64,000 nucleotides of DNA from an uncultured Prevotellaceae bacterium (GCA_947168395.1 CAMVLT010000010.1:1-64000); one strand, 5' to 3'; shown: positions 17,662-27,056, counted from the stretch's first letter. Made by a program: numbers and translations. The notes: generated from the letters alone by a model not told the origin.

Positions 17662-18378
17662 TTAAAATTTGAACATGTCTGAGATGGTCAACAGTCCCTC
17701 ATGCTCTTTTGTATATTCCGCAGCCAACACGGCACCGAGGGCAAAGCCCTTGCGAGAATGTGCATCGTGGCTGATGGTGATAAGGTCGGCATCCGAATCG
17801 TAGCGGATAGTGTGGATGCCGGGCACCTCGCCCCGTCGAATGTGGTCGACGCGCAACAGCTTCGGATCGGTAGTATCCTCGGCCCACGCCTCCTTGCGGT
17901 CTATTTCGGCCACAATCTCCTCGGCCAGCGTGATGGCTGTGCCGCTGGGGTGGTCGAGCTTATGCACATGGTGCGTCTCCTCCATCTCAACGTCGTACTG
18001 GGGGAACTGGTTCATAATCTTGGCTAAGTAGCGGTTAACGGCCGAGAAGATGGCCACGCCGATACTGAAGTTCGATGCCCAGAACAGCGTCTTTCCATTT
18101 GCTGTACACTGTTGGCGCACATCGTCGCCATGCTCCTTCATCCAGCCTGTGCTGCCGCTGACCACCTTCACGCCTTTGGCCCACGCCTTCAGATAATTAC
18201 CGTATGCCACCTGCGGGGCAGTAAACTCGATGGCCACATCGGCCGATGCAAACTCAGGGCTGTCGAAGTCCTGCTGGTTGTCAATATCAATGATACTTAC
18301 AATCTCATGACCACGGTCAAGGGCTATCTGTTCTATCATCTTGCCCATCTTGCCGTAGCCGATTAAAGCTATTTTCAT
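17662..18378 (-). CDS. dapB: 4-hydroxy-tetrahydrodipicolinate reductase
   Basis: A 238-residue reductase of the lysine/diaminopimelate pathway using NAD(P)H. The Rossmann glycine motif GYGKMGKMI opens the protein and the catalytic HHVHKLDHPSGTA block (His pair, Lys, and the substrate loop) lies near residues 137-149. The slightly short length is usual for Bacteroidetes DapB. A TAACTTTG box lies 26 bases upstream. lepB follows in the same direction, an order I recall from other Bacteroidales. Confidence 0.95.
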   Translation of the reverse strand: MKIALIGYGKMGKMIEQIALDRGHEIVSIIDIDNQQDFDSPEFASADVAIEFTAPQVAYGNYLKAWAKGVKVVSGSTGWMKEHGDDVRQQCTANGKTLFWASNFSIGVAIFSAVNRYLAKIMNQFPQYDVEMEETHHVHKLDHPSGTAITLAEEIVAEIDRKEAWAEDTTDPKLLRVDHIRRGEVPGIHTIRYDSDADLITISHDAHSRKGFALGAVLAAEYTKEHEGLLTISDMFKF

Positions 18379-18403
18379 AGGTCTGTTCGAATTAATTCGT
18401 CTG

Positions 18404-18411
18404 CAAAGTTA
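18404..18411 (-). promoter_or_regulatory. Putative dapB -7 element TAACTTTG
   Basis: TAnnTTTG match 26 bases before the dapB start. No TTTG at the expected upstream distance. Confidence 0.45.
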
Positions 18412-18462
18412 CTGTTTTTTGCGGATATATCGTTCAGATTCAACAGAAAATAACACTTTTCT

Positions 18463-20277
18463 TCACTTTATTACACGCTTACGGCCGTTTTCGATGTAAA
18501 TGCCCTTGCCTGTCACCTTCGTCACGCGCCGTCCCTGCAAATCAAACAAGTCCCCCTTCATCGTTTGTTGCGACTTAGTCGCAACATGCTCTTTAATTCC
18601 CGTCGGGTCGTCCCCCGAACGGTAGCCCCACACCGTGACGCCACTCCGGGTCAGGGCTGTGAAGGCGGCAGTCTTCGTGCTTTTGGGTTCCATGGTCTGT
18701 TCCACCATCACGCCTTTGAACACGATACCGCCCAGCGTAAGGGTGATGTACGACTTACCTTCCGTTATCTGCCATTTGCCGCTGCGGCTGCCCGTTATGG
18801 TGCCATCGGCATGAAGCACTATTTCCTCGGGAGTAACATACTCCTTCTTGCGGTGATCCAGCCCATACTTGTGGTACAGCAGCTGATAAGTGCCTGGTAT
18901 GTCGGCAGTAGCTATCTGTTGTGTAGCTGCGATGTCGGCACTGGTCACCGTCTCACCTGTATACTCAAAGGGAGCTGCCACTAACCAGCCGTCCTGATTC
19001 TGGAACACCTGGTGTACACGCACCTCATGCCCTTCACCCCGGTCTTGGAAGCGGGTATGATAGACCAGATAGGTACGTCCGTCCTCGGCAGCAATGATGG
19101 AATTATGCCCTTGCGAACGCTCTGAATACTTGCCGGTAGCCTGATAGCCCCAATTGCCGTAAGCGCCGAAGATGTTCACGCCACGGGTGTCGCAGCCCGG
19201 ACCGAAGTTCGTTTTAAACTGTGTGTAGATAGCACTCACGTTGCTGGCATCCCGGTAGGGGCCGTCGGGCTTCTGTGAGCGGAAAACGCGCATCTGGTAG
19301 CCGCCGTTGTTGTAGTCGCTGGCATTACCTCCAGCAGTCAAACCGCCATTGGAGATGAACAGGAAGTAATAACCGCCCACATATTCTATATAAGAGCCCT
19401 CGCCCGACACGTAGTAGCCGCCAGCAATCTTCGTGCCAAAATAGGGGTCGCTGGTCACGCCGTCGGTATTGCCGCCAGTTGACGGATATTTCACGTCATA
19501 GTCGCGCAGTCCGTTTTCCTCGTTAAGCCGCAATATCCAGATGCCACCGCTCCATGAGCCATACGACATCCACAGCCTGCCATCCTCGTCGTAGAACACA
19601 CAGGGGTCAATGGCATGAGGCCAGCGGCGCCCCCAGTTGTTGCCCACATTGTAACGAGACGGCAGGGCCGACTGTGTGCCGAGTACCAGTTCCAGATCAG
19701 TGTTCTTGTAGCTGACGGCAGCGGTCGACGTCACGTTGAAGCCCGAAAACACCACGGGTCCCTGATAGACGTATGGCCCCGTTATCTTGTCAGCCGTCAG
19801 CAGTATGATGCTCGAGTTCCACGTTGGCCCGTTGATGCTGAGGTACATGCACCACTTTTCCATCTTCTTGTTGTAGATGACGTCGGGTGCCCACATGTTA
19901 CCATCAATATTATAACCGCCGCCATAGGCTGCCGACCAGGCATGGACATCGAAATTGCCAAACGCCTTCTCCTCGCCGCCGACGGTCACGCTCTTCGTCA
20001 TATTGGTAAGGAAAGCCTTATTGTTGGCCACGCCGCTCACCACGTTGCCCTGAGTGTTAACCGTTCCCCAAGGTGCCTGCAGTGAAGCCCAGCTCATCAA
20101 GTCCTTCGAACGGGCGACGGCCCGGTGCGAGCCAAAGATATAGTAGTAATTCGACGACGGTTCCCAAACGACGCTTGGGTCGTGTACGCTGACACGCTTC
20201 AAGGTGTACGCACTATTGTCAACAGCTACCATCGGCAGTAGCAATAATATAGCAAACAGTATCTTCTTCATATTCAT
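18463..20277 (-). CDS. GH43 endo-arabinanase-like enzyme with C-terminal sorting-type tail
   Basis: A 604-residue secreted glycoside hydrolase, probably cutting alpha-1,5-arabinan. After the signal peptide (MKKILFAILLLLPMVAV) the five-bladed propeller shows the acidic residues expected for GH43: VHDPSVVWEP near residue 31, HAIDPCVFYDEDGRLWMSYG near 210 and SGEGSYIEYVGGYYFLF near 297, plus the arabinanase-type GHNSII near 390. A C-terminal beta domain (about 450-560) resembles the GH43_C module of arabinanases. The last 25 residues (DLQGRRV...KGIYIENGRKRVIK) match a tail seen in three other proteins here. A palindrome at 18567-18585 encodes VATKSQQT in the linker before that tail. It is divergent from the ABC exporter. 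Start at 20277; MKK two codons later is equally good. Confidence 0.85.
   Translation of the reverse strand: MNMKKILFAILLLLPMVAVDNSAYTLKRVSVHDPSVVWEPSSNYYYIFGSHRAVARSKDLMSWASLQAPWGTVNTQGNVVSGVANNKAFLTNMTKSVTVGGEEKAFGNFDVHAWSAAYGGGYNIDGNMWAPDVIYNKKMEKWCMYLSINGPTWNSSIILLTADKITGPYVYQGPVVFSGFNVTSTAAVSYKNTDLELVLGTQSALPSRYNVGNNWGRRWPHAIDPCVFYDEDGRLWMSYGSWSGGIWILRLNEENGLRDYDVKYPSTGGNTDGVTSDPYFGTKIAGGYYVSGEGSYIEYVGGYYFLFISNGGLTAGGNASDYNNGGYQMRVFRSQKPDGPYRDASNVSAIYTQFKTNFGPGCDTRGVNIFGAYGNWGYQATGKYSERSQGHNSIIAAEDGRTYLVYHTRFQDRGEGHEVRVHQVFQNQDGWLVAAPFEYTGETVTSADIAATQQIATADIPGTYQLLYHKYGLDHRKKEYVTPEEIVLHADGTITGSRSGKWQITEGKSYITLTLGGIVFKGVMVEQTMEPKSTKTAAFTALTRSGVTVWGYRSGDDPTGIKEHVATKSQQTMKGDLFDLQGRRVTKVTGKGIYIENGRKRVIK
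18567..18585. repeat. Class D palindrome inside the GH43 gene
   Basis: GTTGCGAC-tta-GTCGCAAC, perfect stem, read in frame as ATKSQQ just before the C-terminal tail. Confidence 0.65.
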
Positions 20278-20317
20278 TCTAATAGTTAGTAATTACACTT
20301 TATGAGTTTGTCGGCTG

Positions 20318-20325
20318 CAAAGTTA
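20318..20325 (-). promoter_or_regulatory. Putative GH43 -7 element TAACTTTG
   Basis: TAnnTTTG on the minus strand 41 bases before the GH43 start, in the divergent intergenic region. The upstream TTTG is missing. Confidence 0.45.
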
Positions 20326-20388
20326 CGAATAATTTTTGAGTAAAAACAGGCCAATGGACTGATTCGAGTGTTTTTTTAACTAAATTTG

Positions 20389-20420
20389 TTTGCTTAAGTC
20401 AGACAAATTGGTTACTTTTG
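20389..20420 (+). promoter_or_regulatory. Consensus promoter of the ABC exporter gene
   Basis: TTTG at 20389-20392, exactly 20 bases, then TACTTTTG at 20413-20420; the ABC ATG is 33 bases further on. Full match to the Bacteroidetes TTTG/TAnnTTTG promoter. Confidence 0.75.
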
Positions 20421-20453
20421 CATTAAGTAATCAAAAGATAAGTCTAAACTGGC

Positions 20454-22256
20454 ATGAAAGAACCTATGAGCATTTGGAAGTTGCTAAGTCATATACTGCG
20501 CTATGTCAGACCATACCGCTGGCTGGTGGTAGTGACGTTGGCGCTGACGCTGATAGGTTCGCTGCTGGCCCAGGTCAACGCCATCGTGCTCGACCGTTCT
20601 GTAGATGCCATCAACGTGCTCGACCAGCAACCCTCCCTGATGTGGTCAAGTGCCGTACGCATCCTCACCATCATCAGCGCTGTACTGTTAGGCAAGGAGT
20701 TGCTGGCAACCGTCGTCAACTTCTTCCGCCGCTACTACGGCGAACGTATGCGCATTCTCGTCAGCCGTGACCTGTCGCTGCAGGTGGTCAGGCATATCCT
20801 GACGTTCCGCATGGCTTTCTATACGACATCGGGTAATGAGGCGGGAAGGCTCCAGTCGCGCATCGACAAAGGTGTGACCAGTGTAAGCCGAGCGGTGAAC
20901 AGCCTTTTCATCGACATTCTGCCGCTGTTTTCCAGTGCCGTACTGGCACTCATACTGATGTTTGCCGCCAACTTCTACGTGGGTTTGGTAGCGCTTTGCA
21001 TTGTACCTATTTATTTTTATGTCACCTACATCCAAGCCGAGCGCATGAGAGCCGGGCGGCGCGGCATCTTCCAGGGTCAGCAGGCCGTCAGCCAGAGCAT
21101 TCTGAACATCATTGAGAGCATCACCGTCATCAAGTCGTTCAACCGCGAGCAGATAGAGAGCGGACGGCAGGCCACAATACAGGACGCGGTGACCGACCTA
21201 CAGCTGTCGACCCGCAAGCAGAGCTACTTCTTCACGGGCCTGAAGGGATTCTTAGAGCAGATAGGTACCGTACTCGTCATCATCCTGACAGCCTACCTCG
21301 TACTAATCGACTATCCAGGCATGACCATCGGTAAGATTATGTACCACGTCATGCTCTTTGCCAATGTCAGCGCACCTATCCGCCAGTTGCACCGCATCTA
21401 CGACGACCTGAACGACGCCCTCATCTACTCCGAGGGGCTTTTTGAGCTGATGGAAGGCGAGGAGGATGTGGAGAATACGGGCAACCACCATCCCGACCAC
21501 GTGACAGGTTGCTTCGAGCTGCAGCACGTTGACTTCACCTACCCCAACGGCGTGAAGGCCCTGCACGACGTTTCGATGCGCATAGAGCCGGGCAAGATTA
21601 CGGCACTGGTGGGCATGAGCGGCGCTGGCAAGAGCACCGTCGTCAACCTGCTCGACAAGTTCTACCATACCGACAGCGGCACCATCACCCTCGACGGCAC
21701 ACCCCTCGACCAGTGGGACACCCGCTGGCTGAGAGAACACGTCGGTCTGGTGATGCAGAAGAATCACATCTTCGACGGCACCATCGAGGAGAACATACGC
21801 TACGGCAACCCGCAGGCCACCCACGACGACGTAGTGCAGGCTGCCCGTCAAGCCTTCCTCTACGACCAAGTCATGCAACTGCCCGACGGCTTCGAGAGCA
21901 GTGCCCTGAGGCTCAGCGGTGGCCAGCAGCAGCGCATCGCCATTGCACGCATGTTCATCAAGAACCCGGCGGTCATCATCCTCGACGAACCCACGGCCAG
22001 CCTCGATGCCATTGCCACCGAGCAAATCAAGTCGAGCATCGACGCCATCAAGCGTGGCCGAACCGTCATCATTATCTCCCACAACATTGGCCAGATAGTA
22101 GATGCCGACCAGATTTACGTGCTGGAGCAGGGCCGCGTGGTACAGAGCGGTACCCCTGAGGACGTCTACCGGGAGGGCGGACGTTACAAGGAGATATTCG
22201 ACGCCAGTGCCCGAAGCATGAACGCCGACAAGATAGCAAGCGTGATGGAACATTGA
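20454..22256 (+). CDS. ABC exporter, fused permease and ATPase
   Basis: A 600-residue half-transporter with six membrane helices (about residues 20-310) fused to an ATPase domain: Walker A GMSGAGKST near 384, signature LSGGQQQRIAIAR near 484, Walker B AVIILDEPTASLD near 507 and the switch histidine in IIISHN near 543. It should dimerise in the inner membrane and export lipid, drug or peptide; MsbA-like or multidrug-type cannot be told apart by eye. The last codons and stop (ATGGAACATTGA) are made by a class A micro-repeat that continues downstream. It begins a plus-strand run of four genes. Confidence 0.92.
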   Translation: MKEPMSIWKLLSHILRYVRPYRWLVVVTLALTLIGSLLAQVNAIVLDRSVDAINVLDQQPSLMWSSAVRILTIISAVLLGKELLATVVNFFRRYYGERMRILVSRDLSLQVVRHILTFRMAFYTTSGNEAGRLQSRIDKGVTSVSRAVNSLFIDILPLFSSAVLALILMFAANFYVGLVALCIVPIYFYVTYIQAERMRAGRRGIFQGQQAVSQSILNIIESITVIKSFNREQIESGRQATIQDAVTDLQLSTRKQSYFFTGLKGFLEQIGTVLVIILTAYLVLIDYPGMTIGKIMYHVMLFANVSAPIRQLHRIYDDLNDALIYSEGLFELMEGEEDVENTGNHHPDHVTGCFELQHVDFTYPNGVKALHDVSMRIEPGKITALVGMSGAGKSTVVNLLDKFYHTDSGTITLDGTPLDQWDTRWLREHVGLVMQKNHIFDGTIEENIRYGNPQATHDDVVQAARQAFLYDQVMQLPDGFESSALRLSGGQQQRIAIARMFIKNPAVIILDEPTASLDAIATEQIKSSIDAIKRGRTVIIISHNIGQIVDADQIYVLEQGRVVQSGTPEDVYREGGRYKEIFDASARSMNADKIASVMEH

Positions 22257-22271
22257 ACGTTGAACATTGAA
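22248..22271. repeat. Class A micro-repeat at the end of the ABC gene
   Basis: gaacattgaacgttgaacattgaa spans the last two codons and the stop of the exporter gene and the short gap after it. Confidence 0.7.
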
Positions 22272-22279
22272 TACTAAAT

Positions 22280-22711
22280 ATGAGAAGGATAAAAAGATGG
22301 ATAGGAACGCTGGCGTGTCTGATGGCGCTGATGCTGATGTCATGCGCCGACCAGGATATTCCTGTTAATTCGCAGCACTTCATCAAGCAGTATTTCCCAG
22401 GAACGTCTGTCGTGCTTGTGGAGATAGACGACGATGACGATGACAGCGAGATGGAGTACTGCGTATGGCTCAACGACGGCACCAAAGTGGAGTTCGACAT
22501 GCAAGGCGAGTGGGAACGTGTGGGTCGCAAGAAAACAGGTGTCCCCGTCAAGCTCATCCCGCCGACAATCATCCAGTATGTGAAGGCCAACTACCCGGAC
22601 GACGTGGTTTCAAAACTCAGCAGGAAGCCCTACGGCTACAAAATAGAACTGTCGAACGATATGGACCTGCGCTTCAACCTGCAAGGACAGTTCATAGAAG
22701 TGATAGACTGA
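22280..22711 (+). CDS. PepSY-like (DUF2874-type) lipoprotein
   Basis: A 143-residue protein with a lipoprotein signal (ALMLMSC, Cys at about residue 22) and two PepSY-like units. Each unit has a helix ending in Y-F/Y-P (FIKQYFPGTSV; YVKANYPDDVV) followed by beta strands with the D-V/L-x-F-x-x-x-G pattern (VEFDMQGEWERV; LRFNLQGQFIEV). Bacteroidales members are periplasmic and may bind or inhibit other proteins; no activity is proven for this branch. It lies 24 bases after the exporter gene and 32 before the large secreted protein. Confidence 0.8.
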   Translation: MRRIKRWIGTLACLMALMLMSCADQDIPVNSQHFIKQYFPGTSVVLVEIDDDDDDSEMEYCVWLNDGTKVEFDMQGEWERVGRKKTGVPVKLIPPTIIQYVKANYPDDVVSKLSRKPYGYKIELSNDMDLRFNLQGQFIEVID

Positions 22712-22742
22712 ACAATAACTCATAACAAATTAGACTATAAAT

Positions 22743-25289
22743 ATGAAAAAGACATTTATGCTGATTGTTGCCGTCTGCCTACTGGGCACGACACTTTGGG
22801 CTGCATCCGATGAAGGCGGCATGACGGAAAGTGACTCTAAGACAGAGAACTTCAAGTTTATTTTCAAGGGCACGCCCTTCGTAAAGTATACCGACGAGAA
22901 CGGTGTCATCGTCGTTCCCGCCAACTACTACCACCATAAGTACGAGAAACTGCGTGCCTTCGGCTACAGCGTGCAGTCGTGGACGGGCAGCAACGGCAAG
23001 ACCTACCTGCCGGATAACATCGTAACGGACACCATCGTCGTCCGCGACACGCTGACGGCTGATGTCATCCTGACACCCAACTACGTGCTGAACGAGGAAG
23101 ACCTGGGCGACGCCACCGTCATCACCAAGTGGGAGTTCGGACTGCCCGACAGCGTGGCCCTGTTCAGCAACTTCCAGGAGGTGTGCAGTTTTGTCAAGCC
23201 GACGTTGTACAACTCTTACTACATTGACATGAACATGAAGATTGACGCCTCGGCCGGCTGGATTGACAACGAGAAGACGGGTCCACAGGGTTATGCCGAG
23301 GTAGGCACAGGCACAACCTTCAAGTTGCCCGCCCGTTATGGTACCATCTACCAGATGGTGACAAAGGACAAGCTGTCGGCCACCACCATTGCCGACAGCA
23401 CGACCTACAAGACCAGCGTTGATGCCGACGGCAACTACGTCGCCACGCTCTTCTACAACGAATCAACGAAAGACTCCGTCTATATTGTCATGGGCGAGGA
23501 CATCCGCTTAGTGTCCGTCTCTGCCTCCTATCCCGGCGGCGACAACTACCTTTCGTGGACGCCCAACATGAAGACCGACCAAGACACACTCGTCACGGTG
23601 GAGAAGACAGAGGGGGCAGGCTGTCTGCTTTACGACGTCTCCGACCTCATTCTCAATGGCGGTCTCAGCGTCGTGGCTGGTACGCCTCGCGACAGTCTCT
23701 CAGCACAGATAGAGGTGCCCCAGGAGTTTGACGAGGACAAATTCCTGTCGGTCAGTTTCCAGATGGGCGACGGCTTCTCCTACAAGCACAAGGCTGCCTT
23801 TGCTCAGTTGCGCTTAGAGGGAGCCAACAAGTCGGCCAAGGTGAAGATGACACTCTCCGACACAGCGGGCAACATCATCGAGTCGAAACTCTACGAGTAT
23901 GTCAATGCCGACAGCATACTGCTCGACACGCTGCCCAACCTGCCCAAGCCCAACGATGTATATTTATATGAACGCGTGACCATGAAGCTCTACGTCTACG
24001 GCGAGGCCGACTACTACCGGCTCTGCCTGCCAGTTACCTGCAACGGTGAAATCTGCGAGGTGCTGCGCTTCCCTGAGGGTTACAACTTCACGCCCTATAT
24101 GGCCAAGAGTGAGATTGACCTCGACGGTATCGGCCTGCTGACCGTCGATGCCTACGAAGTGGTGGGTGTCGACGACGATGCACAGCACGTCACGCTGAAC
24201 GCCATCGAGGAAGTACCTATGGGCGACATCATCATGATTCACTCTGACGAGGCCGGTGCTGTACACAACATCCCGCTGACCAGGGCCGACGACGCCTATG
24301 TGCGCAAGAACAACAAGTTATGGGTATCTGACGGCAGCATCCGTGGCGGTCGCGACATCTACCGCTTCAGCAAGGAAGGCAACTCATACGTGTTCAAGCG
24401 CTCAGATGCCAACGTAACACTTCCCGACGGCGAGATTTACCTGAGGTACCACAGTGCCACGAATACGGACACCTACTACCTGAGCGAGGAGGATGTTCCC
24501 GAGGTCGTTGCCCTGCTGACATTCCGCGACAGCGAGGACAATCGCCAGCTCATCGAGCAGTACAAGGGCAGGACGGTCAAGGAAGTGGTGTTCGACGGCC
24601 ATACATTCTTCAAGAACCACAAGTGGAACACCCTGTGCCTGCCGTTCGACATTATCGGCGAGAACATCGACCTCTCACCGCTCAGCGGTGCAGACATCTG
24701 GGAGCTTGACATTACCGATAAGAAAGACTACTCCGCCCCAACGGGTTTCGACGAAGCTGAGGGCAAGGTAATCCTGAACTTCAAGCCCGCCCGCAACGTA
24801 GAGCCGGGCAAGCCCTACCTCTTTGAATGGCGCACGACGGTCAGCGGCGAGATTCAGAATCCCGTCTTTGAGAACGTGACCATCAAGAGTGCCGAAGCCC
24901 CCGAACTGACCGTCACCAGTCAGGACGGAAGTGTGCAGTTTGTTGGCACCTATGCTCCTGAGACACTGATACCCAACACCACCGGCAACCTCTACATGGG
25001 CAACGATGACAAACTGCTCATCCCCACCGACAACAAAGAGATCAGTCCGTTCAATGCCTACTTCCTTGTCGACATTGGCAACGGTCTCGGAAGACCCGGC
25101 GACTCGAGTGTCAAGAAGATTGTGATGAACATCTCTGACGGCGAATACGTGGTGCGTGTCATCAGCATTGACATGCCGGTAGCCATTCAAGACGGTGCAT
25201 GGCACGACCTGCAGGGCAGAAAGTACACCGACACACCTACACAAAGCGGCATATACATCATGGATGGCCGCAAGATCATGATCAAATAA
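22743..25289 (+). CDS. Large secreted protein with C-terminal sorting-type tail, function unknown
   Basis: An 848-residue exported protein with a signal peptide (MKKTFMLIVAVCLLGTTLWA). I do not recognise a catalytic domain. Beta-rich segments alternate with two motifs I associate with Prevotella surface proteins: a WNTLCLPFDI block near residue 620 and a NVEPGKPYLFEW block near 685. The last residues (LQGRKY...QSGIYIMDGRKIMIK) match the tail shared with the GH43, the 1900-residue protein and one DUF6055-like protein. The stop codon overlaps the next start by one base (TAATG), so the protein is translationally coupled to DUF2851, which looks cytoplasmic; the pairing is odd. Confidence 0.7.
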   Translation: MKKTFMLIVAVCLLGTTLWAASDEGGMTESDSKTENFKFIFKGTPFVKYTDENGVIVVPANYYHHKYEKLRAFGYSVQSWTGSNGKTYLPDNIVTDTIVVRDTLTADVILTPNYVLNEEDLGDATVITKWEFGLPDSVALFSNFQEVCSFVKPTLYNSYYIDMNMKIDASAGWIDNEKTGPQGYAEVGTGTTFKLPARYGTIYQMVTKDKLSATTIADSTTYKTSVDADGNYVATLFYNESTKDSVYIVMGEDIRLVSVSASYPGGDNYLSWTPNMKTDQDTLVTVEKTEGAGCLLYDVSDLILNGGLSVVAGTPRDSLSAQIEVPQEFDEDKFLSVSFQMGDGFSYKHKAAFAQLRLEGANKSAKVKMTLSDTAGNIIESKLYEYVNADSILLDTLPNLPKPNDVYLYERVTMKLYVYGEADYYRLCLPVTCNGEICEVLRFPEGYNFTPYMAKSEIDLDGIGLLTVDAYEVVGVDDDAQHVTLNAIEEVPMGDIIMIHSDEAGAVHNIPLTRADDAYVRKNNKLWVSDGSIRGGRDIYRFSKEGNSYVFKRSDANVTLPDGEIYLRYHSATNTDTYYLSEEDVPEVVALLTFRDSEDNRQLIEQYKGRTVKEVVFDGHTFFKNHKWNTLCLPFDIIGENIDLSPLSGADIWELDITDKKDYSAPTGFDEAEGKVILNFKPARNVEPGKPYLFEWRTTVSGEIQNPVFENVTIKSAEAPELTVTSQDGSVQFVGTYAPETLIPNTTGNLYMGNDDKLLIPTDNKEISPFNAYFLVDIGNGLGRPGDSSVKKIVMNISDGEYVVRVISIDMPVAIQDGAWHDLQGRKYTDTPTQSGIYIMDGRKIMIK

Positions 25290-26587
25290 TGGAACTACTA
25301 TTACACTATACTTGGAAGCACAAGATGCTGCCGCTCCACGAGCTGACGACCACTGACGGGCGGCTGGTGGAAGTCATCGATGCGGGGTTGCACAACCACA
25401 ACGCTGGCCCCGACTTCTTTAACGCCAAGGTGAAGATTGGCGGCACGTTATGGGTTGGCAACGTCGAGATTCACGACCGTGCCTCGGACTGGTATCAGCA
25501 TGGGCATGACAAAGACCCACACTATGACAACGTGGTGCTCCACGTCTGCGAGACGATAGACACCGACGTCACCAACTCCTGTGGTCAGTACATCCCGCAG
25601 CTACAGCTCAGTGTGCCCCAGCATGTCAGTGAGCACTACGAGGAACTGCTCAAGACCGACCATTATCCACCGTGCTACCGTATCATCCCTGACCTCACGC
25701 GGCTGATGGTTCATTCGTGGATGGCTGCCTTACAGACAGAGAGACTGGAACGCAAGACCGAGGACATACGCCGACGGGCCGAGCAGTGCGGAGGTTCGTG
25801 GGAGGATGCCTACTTCGTGACGCTGGCCCGCAACTACGGCTTCGGCATCAACAGCGACACCTTCGAGCAATGGGCCTTGAACGTACCGTTGCAAGCCGTG
25901 GGCCACCACCGCGACGACCTCTTTCAGGTGGAGGCCATCTTCATGGGGCAAGCCGGTCTCCTGGAGCTTAACACCATACCCGCCCATTATCAGCGGGATG
26001 CCCTCAACGACGGTTACTTTGCCAAACTGCGGAACGAGTATCAATACCTGGCCCATAAGTTCGGCATGCAGCCGATGGATGCCTCGCTGTGGAACTTTCT
26101 CCGCCTCAGGCCCCAGAACTTTCCGCACATCCGACTGTCGCAGTTGGCCAACCTATACTATCAGCGCAAGGCGGGACTCAGCGAACTCCTGGAATGTAAG
26201 ACGGTAGAACAGTTGAAACAGCTGCTCTCGTCGCACGTCACCCCTTATTGGGAAACCCACTACACCTTCGGTTCGCTCAGTGCCAAGAACGAGAAGCACC
26301 TCAGTTACGGTTCCCTCAACCTTCTGCTCATCAACACCGCCATCCCGATGTTCTTTGCCGTAGGCCGTCATCGTCATAAGGAAGAACTCTGTGACCGTGC
26401 CTTCGACCTCTTAGAACAGCTGAAGCCCGAAAACAATTACATCATCCGAATGTGGCAGCAGTGCGGCCTACCCGTCCAGTCTGCCGGCGATTCCCAGGCC
26501 CTCATCCAGCTGAAAAAGGAATATTGCGACCGGCGCGACTGCCTCCGCTGCCGTATAGGATACGAATACCTGAAACGAGGGCTTTAG
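25289..26587 (+). CDS. DUF2851 family protein
   Basis: A 432-residue protein typical of Bacteroidetes DUF2851 (MELLLHYTWKHKMLPL; GLHNHNAGPDFFNAKVKIG; WVGNVEIHDRASDWYQHGHD; CDRRDCLRCRIGYEYLKR at the end). The Asp/His/Glu-rich NAGPDF...GNVEIH stretch resembles a PD-(D/E)xK-like metal site, which is inference. The C-terminal cysteines (CxxRxCLRC) may bind metal. I start at the ATG at 25289, overlapping the upstream stop by one base, because the conserved family opening begins there. Confidence 0.85.
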   Translation: MELLLHYTWKHKMLPLHELTTTDGRLVEVIDAGLHNHNAGPDFFNAKVKIGGTLWVGNVEIHDRASDWYQHGHDKDPHYDNVVLHVCETIDTDVTNSCGQYIPQLQLSVPQHVSEHYEELLKTDHYPPCYRIIPDLTRLMVHSWMAALQTERLERKTEDIRRRAEQCGGSWEDAYFVTLARNYGFGINSDTFEQWALNVPLQAVGHHRDDLFQVEAIFMGQAGLLELNTIPAHYQRDALNDGYFAKLRNEYQYLAHKFGMQPMDASLWNFLRLRPQNFPHIRLSQLANLYYQRKAGLSELLECKTVEQLKQLLSSHVTPYWETHYTFGSLSAKNEKHLSYGSLNLLLINTAIPMFFAVGRHRHKEELCDRAFDLLEQLKPENNYIIRMWQQCGLPVQSAGDSQALIQLKKEYCDRRDCLRCRIGYEYLKRGL

Positions 26588-26591
26588 TCCA

Positions 26592-26636
26592 AAGCACCTG
26601 CCACTGCCTTTCTTGGGGGTGTAGGGGCAGGTGCTT
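26592..26636. terminator. Bidirectional hairpin between DUF2851 and a tiny membrane gene
   Basis: Perfect 11-base arms aagcacctgcc and ggcaggtgctt around 23 bases. It sits after the DUF2851 stop and after the stop of the oppositely transcribed 35-residue gene, so it can serve both. Confidence 0.65.
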
Positions 26637-26665
26637 CGGTGGTCAGTTGTTGGGCGGAAGGGTAG

Positions 26666-26773
26666 CTATGCTATATGCTTATCTTTCCATTCCAATAGTT
26701 TAATGAAAAGGAAACCGGCAGCAATAATAATTGCCACCATTGCATAGATAATAAAAGGATTCATTGTGTTCAT
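26666..26773 (-). CDS. 35-residue single-pass membrane peptide
   Basis: ATG to TAG without interruption: MNTMNPFIIYAMVAIIIAAG, then FLFIKLLEW and a charged end KDKHIA. Residues 6-27 form one hydrophobic helix, and the basic or charged C-terminus suggests it stays inside. A full TTTG-N20-TACCTTTG promoter lies 30 bases upstream and a hairpin lies downstream, so it is a self-contained transcription unit. The size and plan are like small subunits that stabilise membrane complexes (CydX, KdpF, CcoQ types), but I recognise no family. Confidence 0.6.
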   Translation of the reverse strand: MNTMNPFIIYAMVAIIIAAGFLFIKLLEWKDKHIA

Positions 26774-26802
26774 TTCTTAACCAAATTCTTTCTTCATGTT
26801 GG

Positions 26803-26834
26803 CAAAGGTAAGAACTTTTTCCGTAACTTCCAAA
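26803..26834 (-). promoter_or_regulatory. Consensus promoter of the 35-residue gene
   Basis: On the minus strand TTTG (26831-26834), 20 bases, TACCTTTG (26803-26810). Exact TTTG-N20-TAnnTTTG spacing. Confidence 0.75.
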
Positions 26835-26881
26835 TTTTATTGCAATTGTTTATTATTGAGGCGCGATGGGAGGGACGGAAA

Positions 26882-26933
26882 CCGCCGAAGCACGTGGGCG
26901 GCGATTAGTTCGCTGCACCACGTGCTTCAGCGG
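26882..26933 (-). terminator. 16-bp hairpin after the two-gene membrane-peptide operon
   Basis: Arms at 26882-26897 and 26918-26933 pair over 16 bases with a single G-T wobble. The core gaagcac-tg is like the arm of the 26592 hairpin. Confidence 0.65.
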
Positions 26934-26954
26934 CCAGTCAAGTTGGACTATCAA

Positions 26955-27056
26955 TCACTCTTCCATGTGGGAGATGCGATGAGTCATTCTTAGGGCAAAG
27001 ACACCGATTAATATGCCAATTACACCCCATGCTACTAAGAAATAAATAAAATCCAT
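26955..27056 (-). CDS. 33-residue single-pass membrane peptide
   Basis: MDFIYFLVAWGVIGILIGVF, then ALRMTHRISHMEE. Residues 3-22 form one hydrophobic helix with small residues (G-V-I-G-I-L-I-G) suited to helix packing, followed by a basic then acidic end. The ATG is one base after the stop of the 36-residue gene (TGAAATG), so the two are translationally coupled and probably act in one complex. No known family recognised. Confidence 0.6.
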   Translation of the reverse strand: MDFIYFLVAWGVIGILIGVFALRMTHRISHMEE

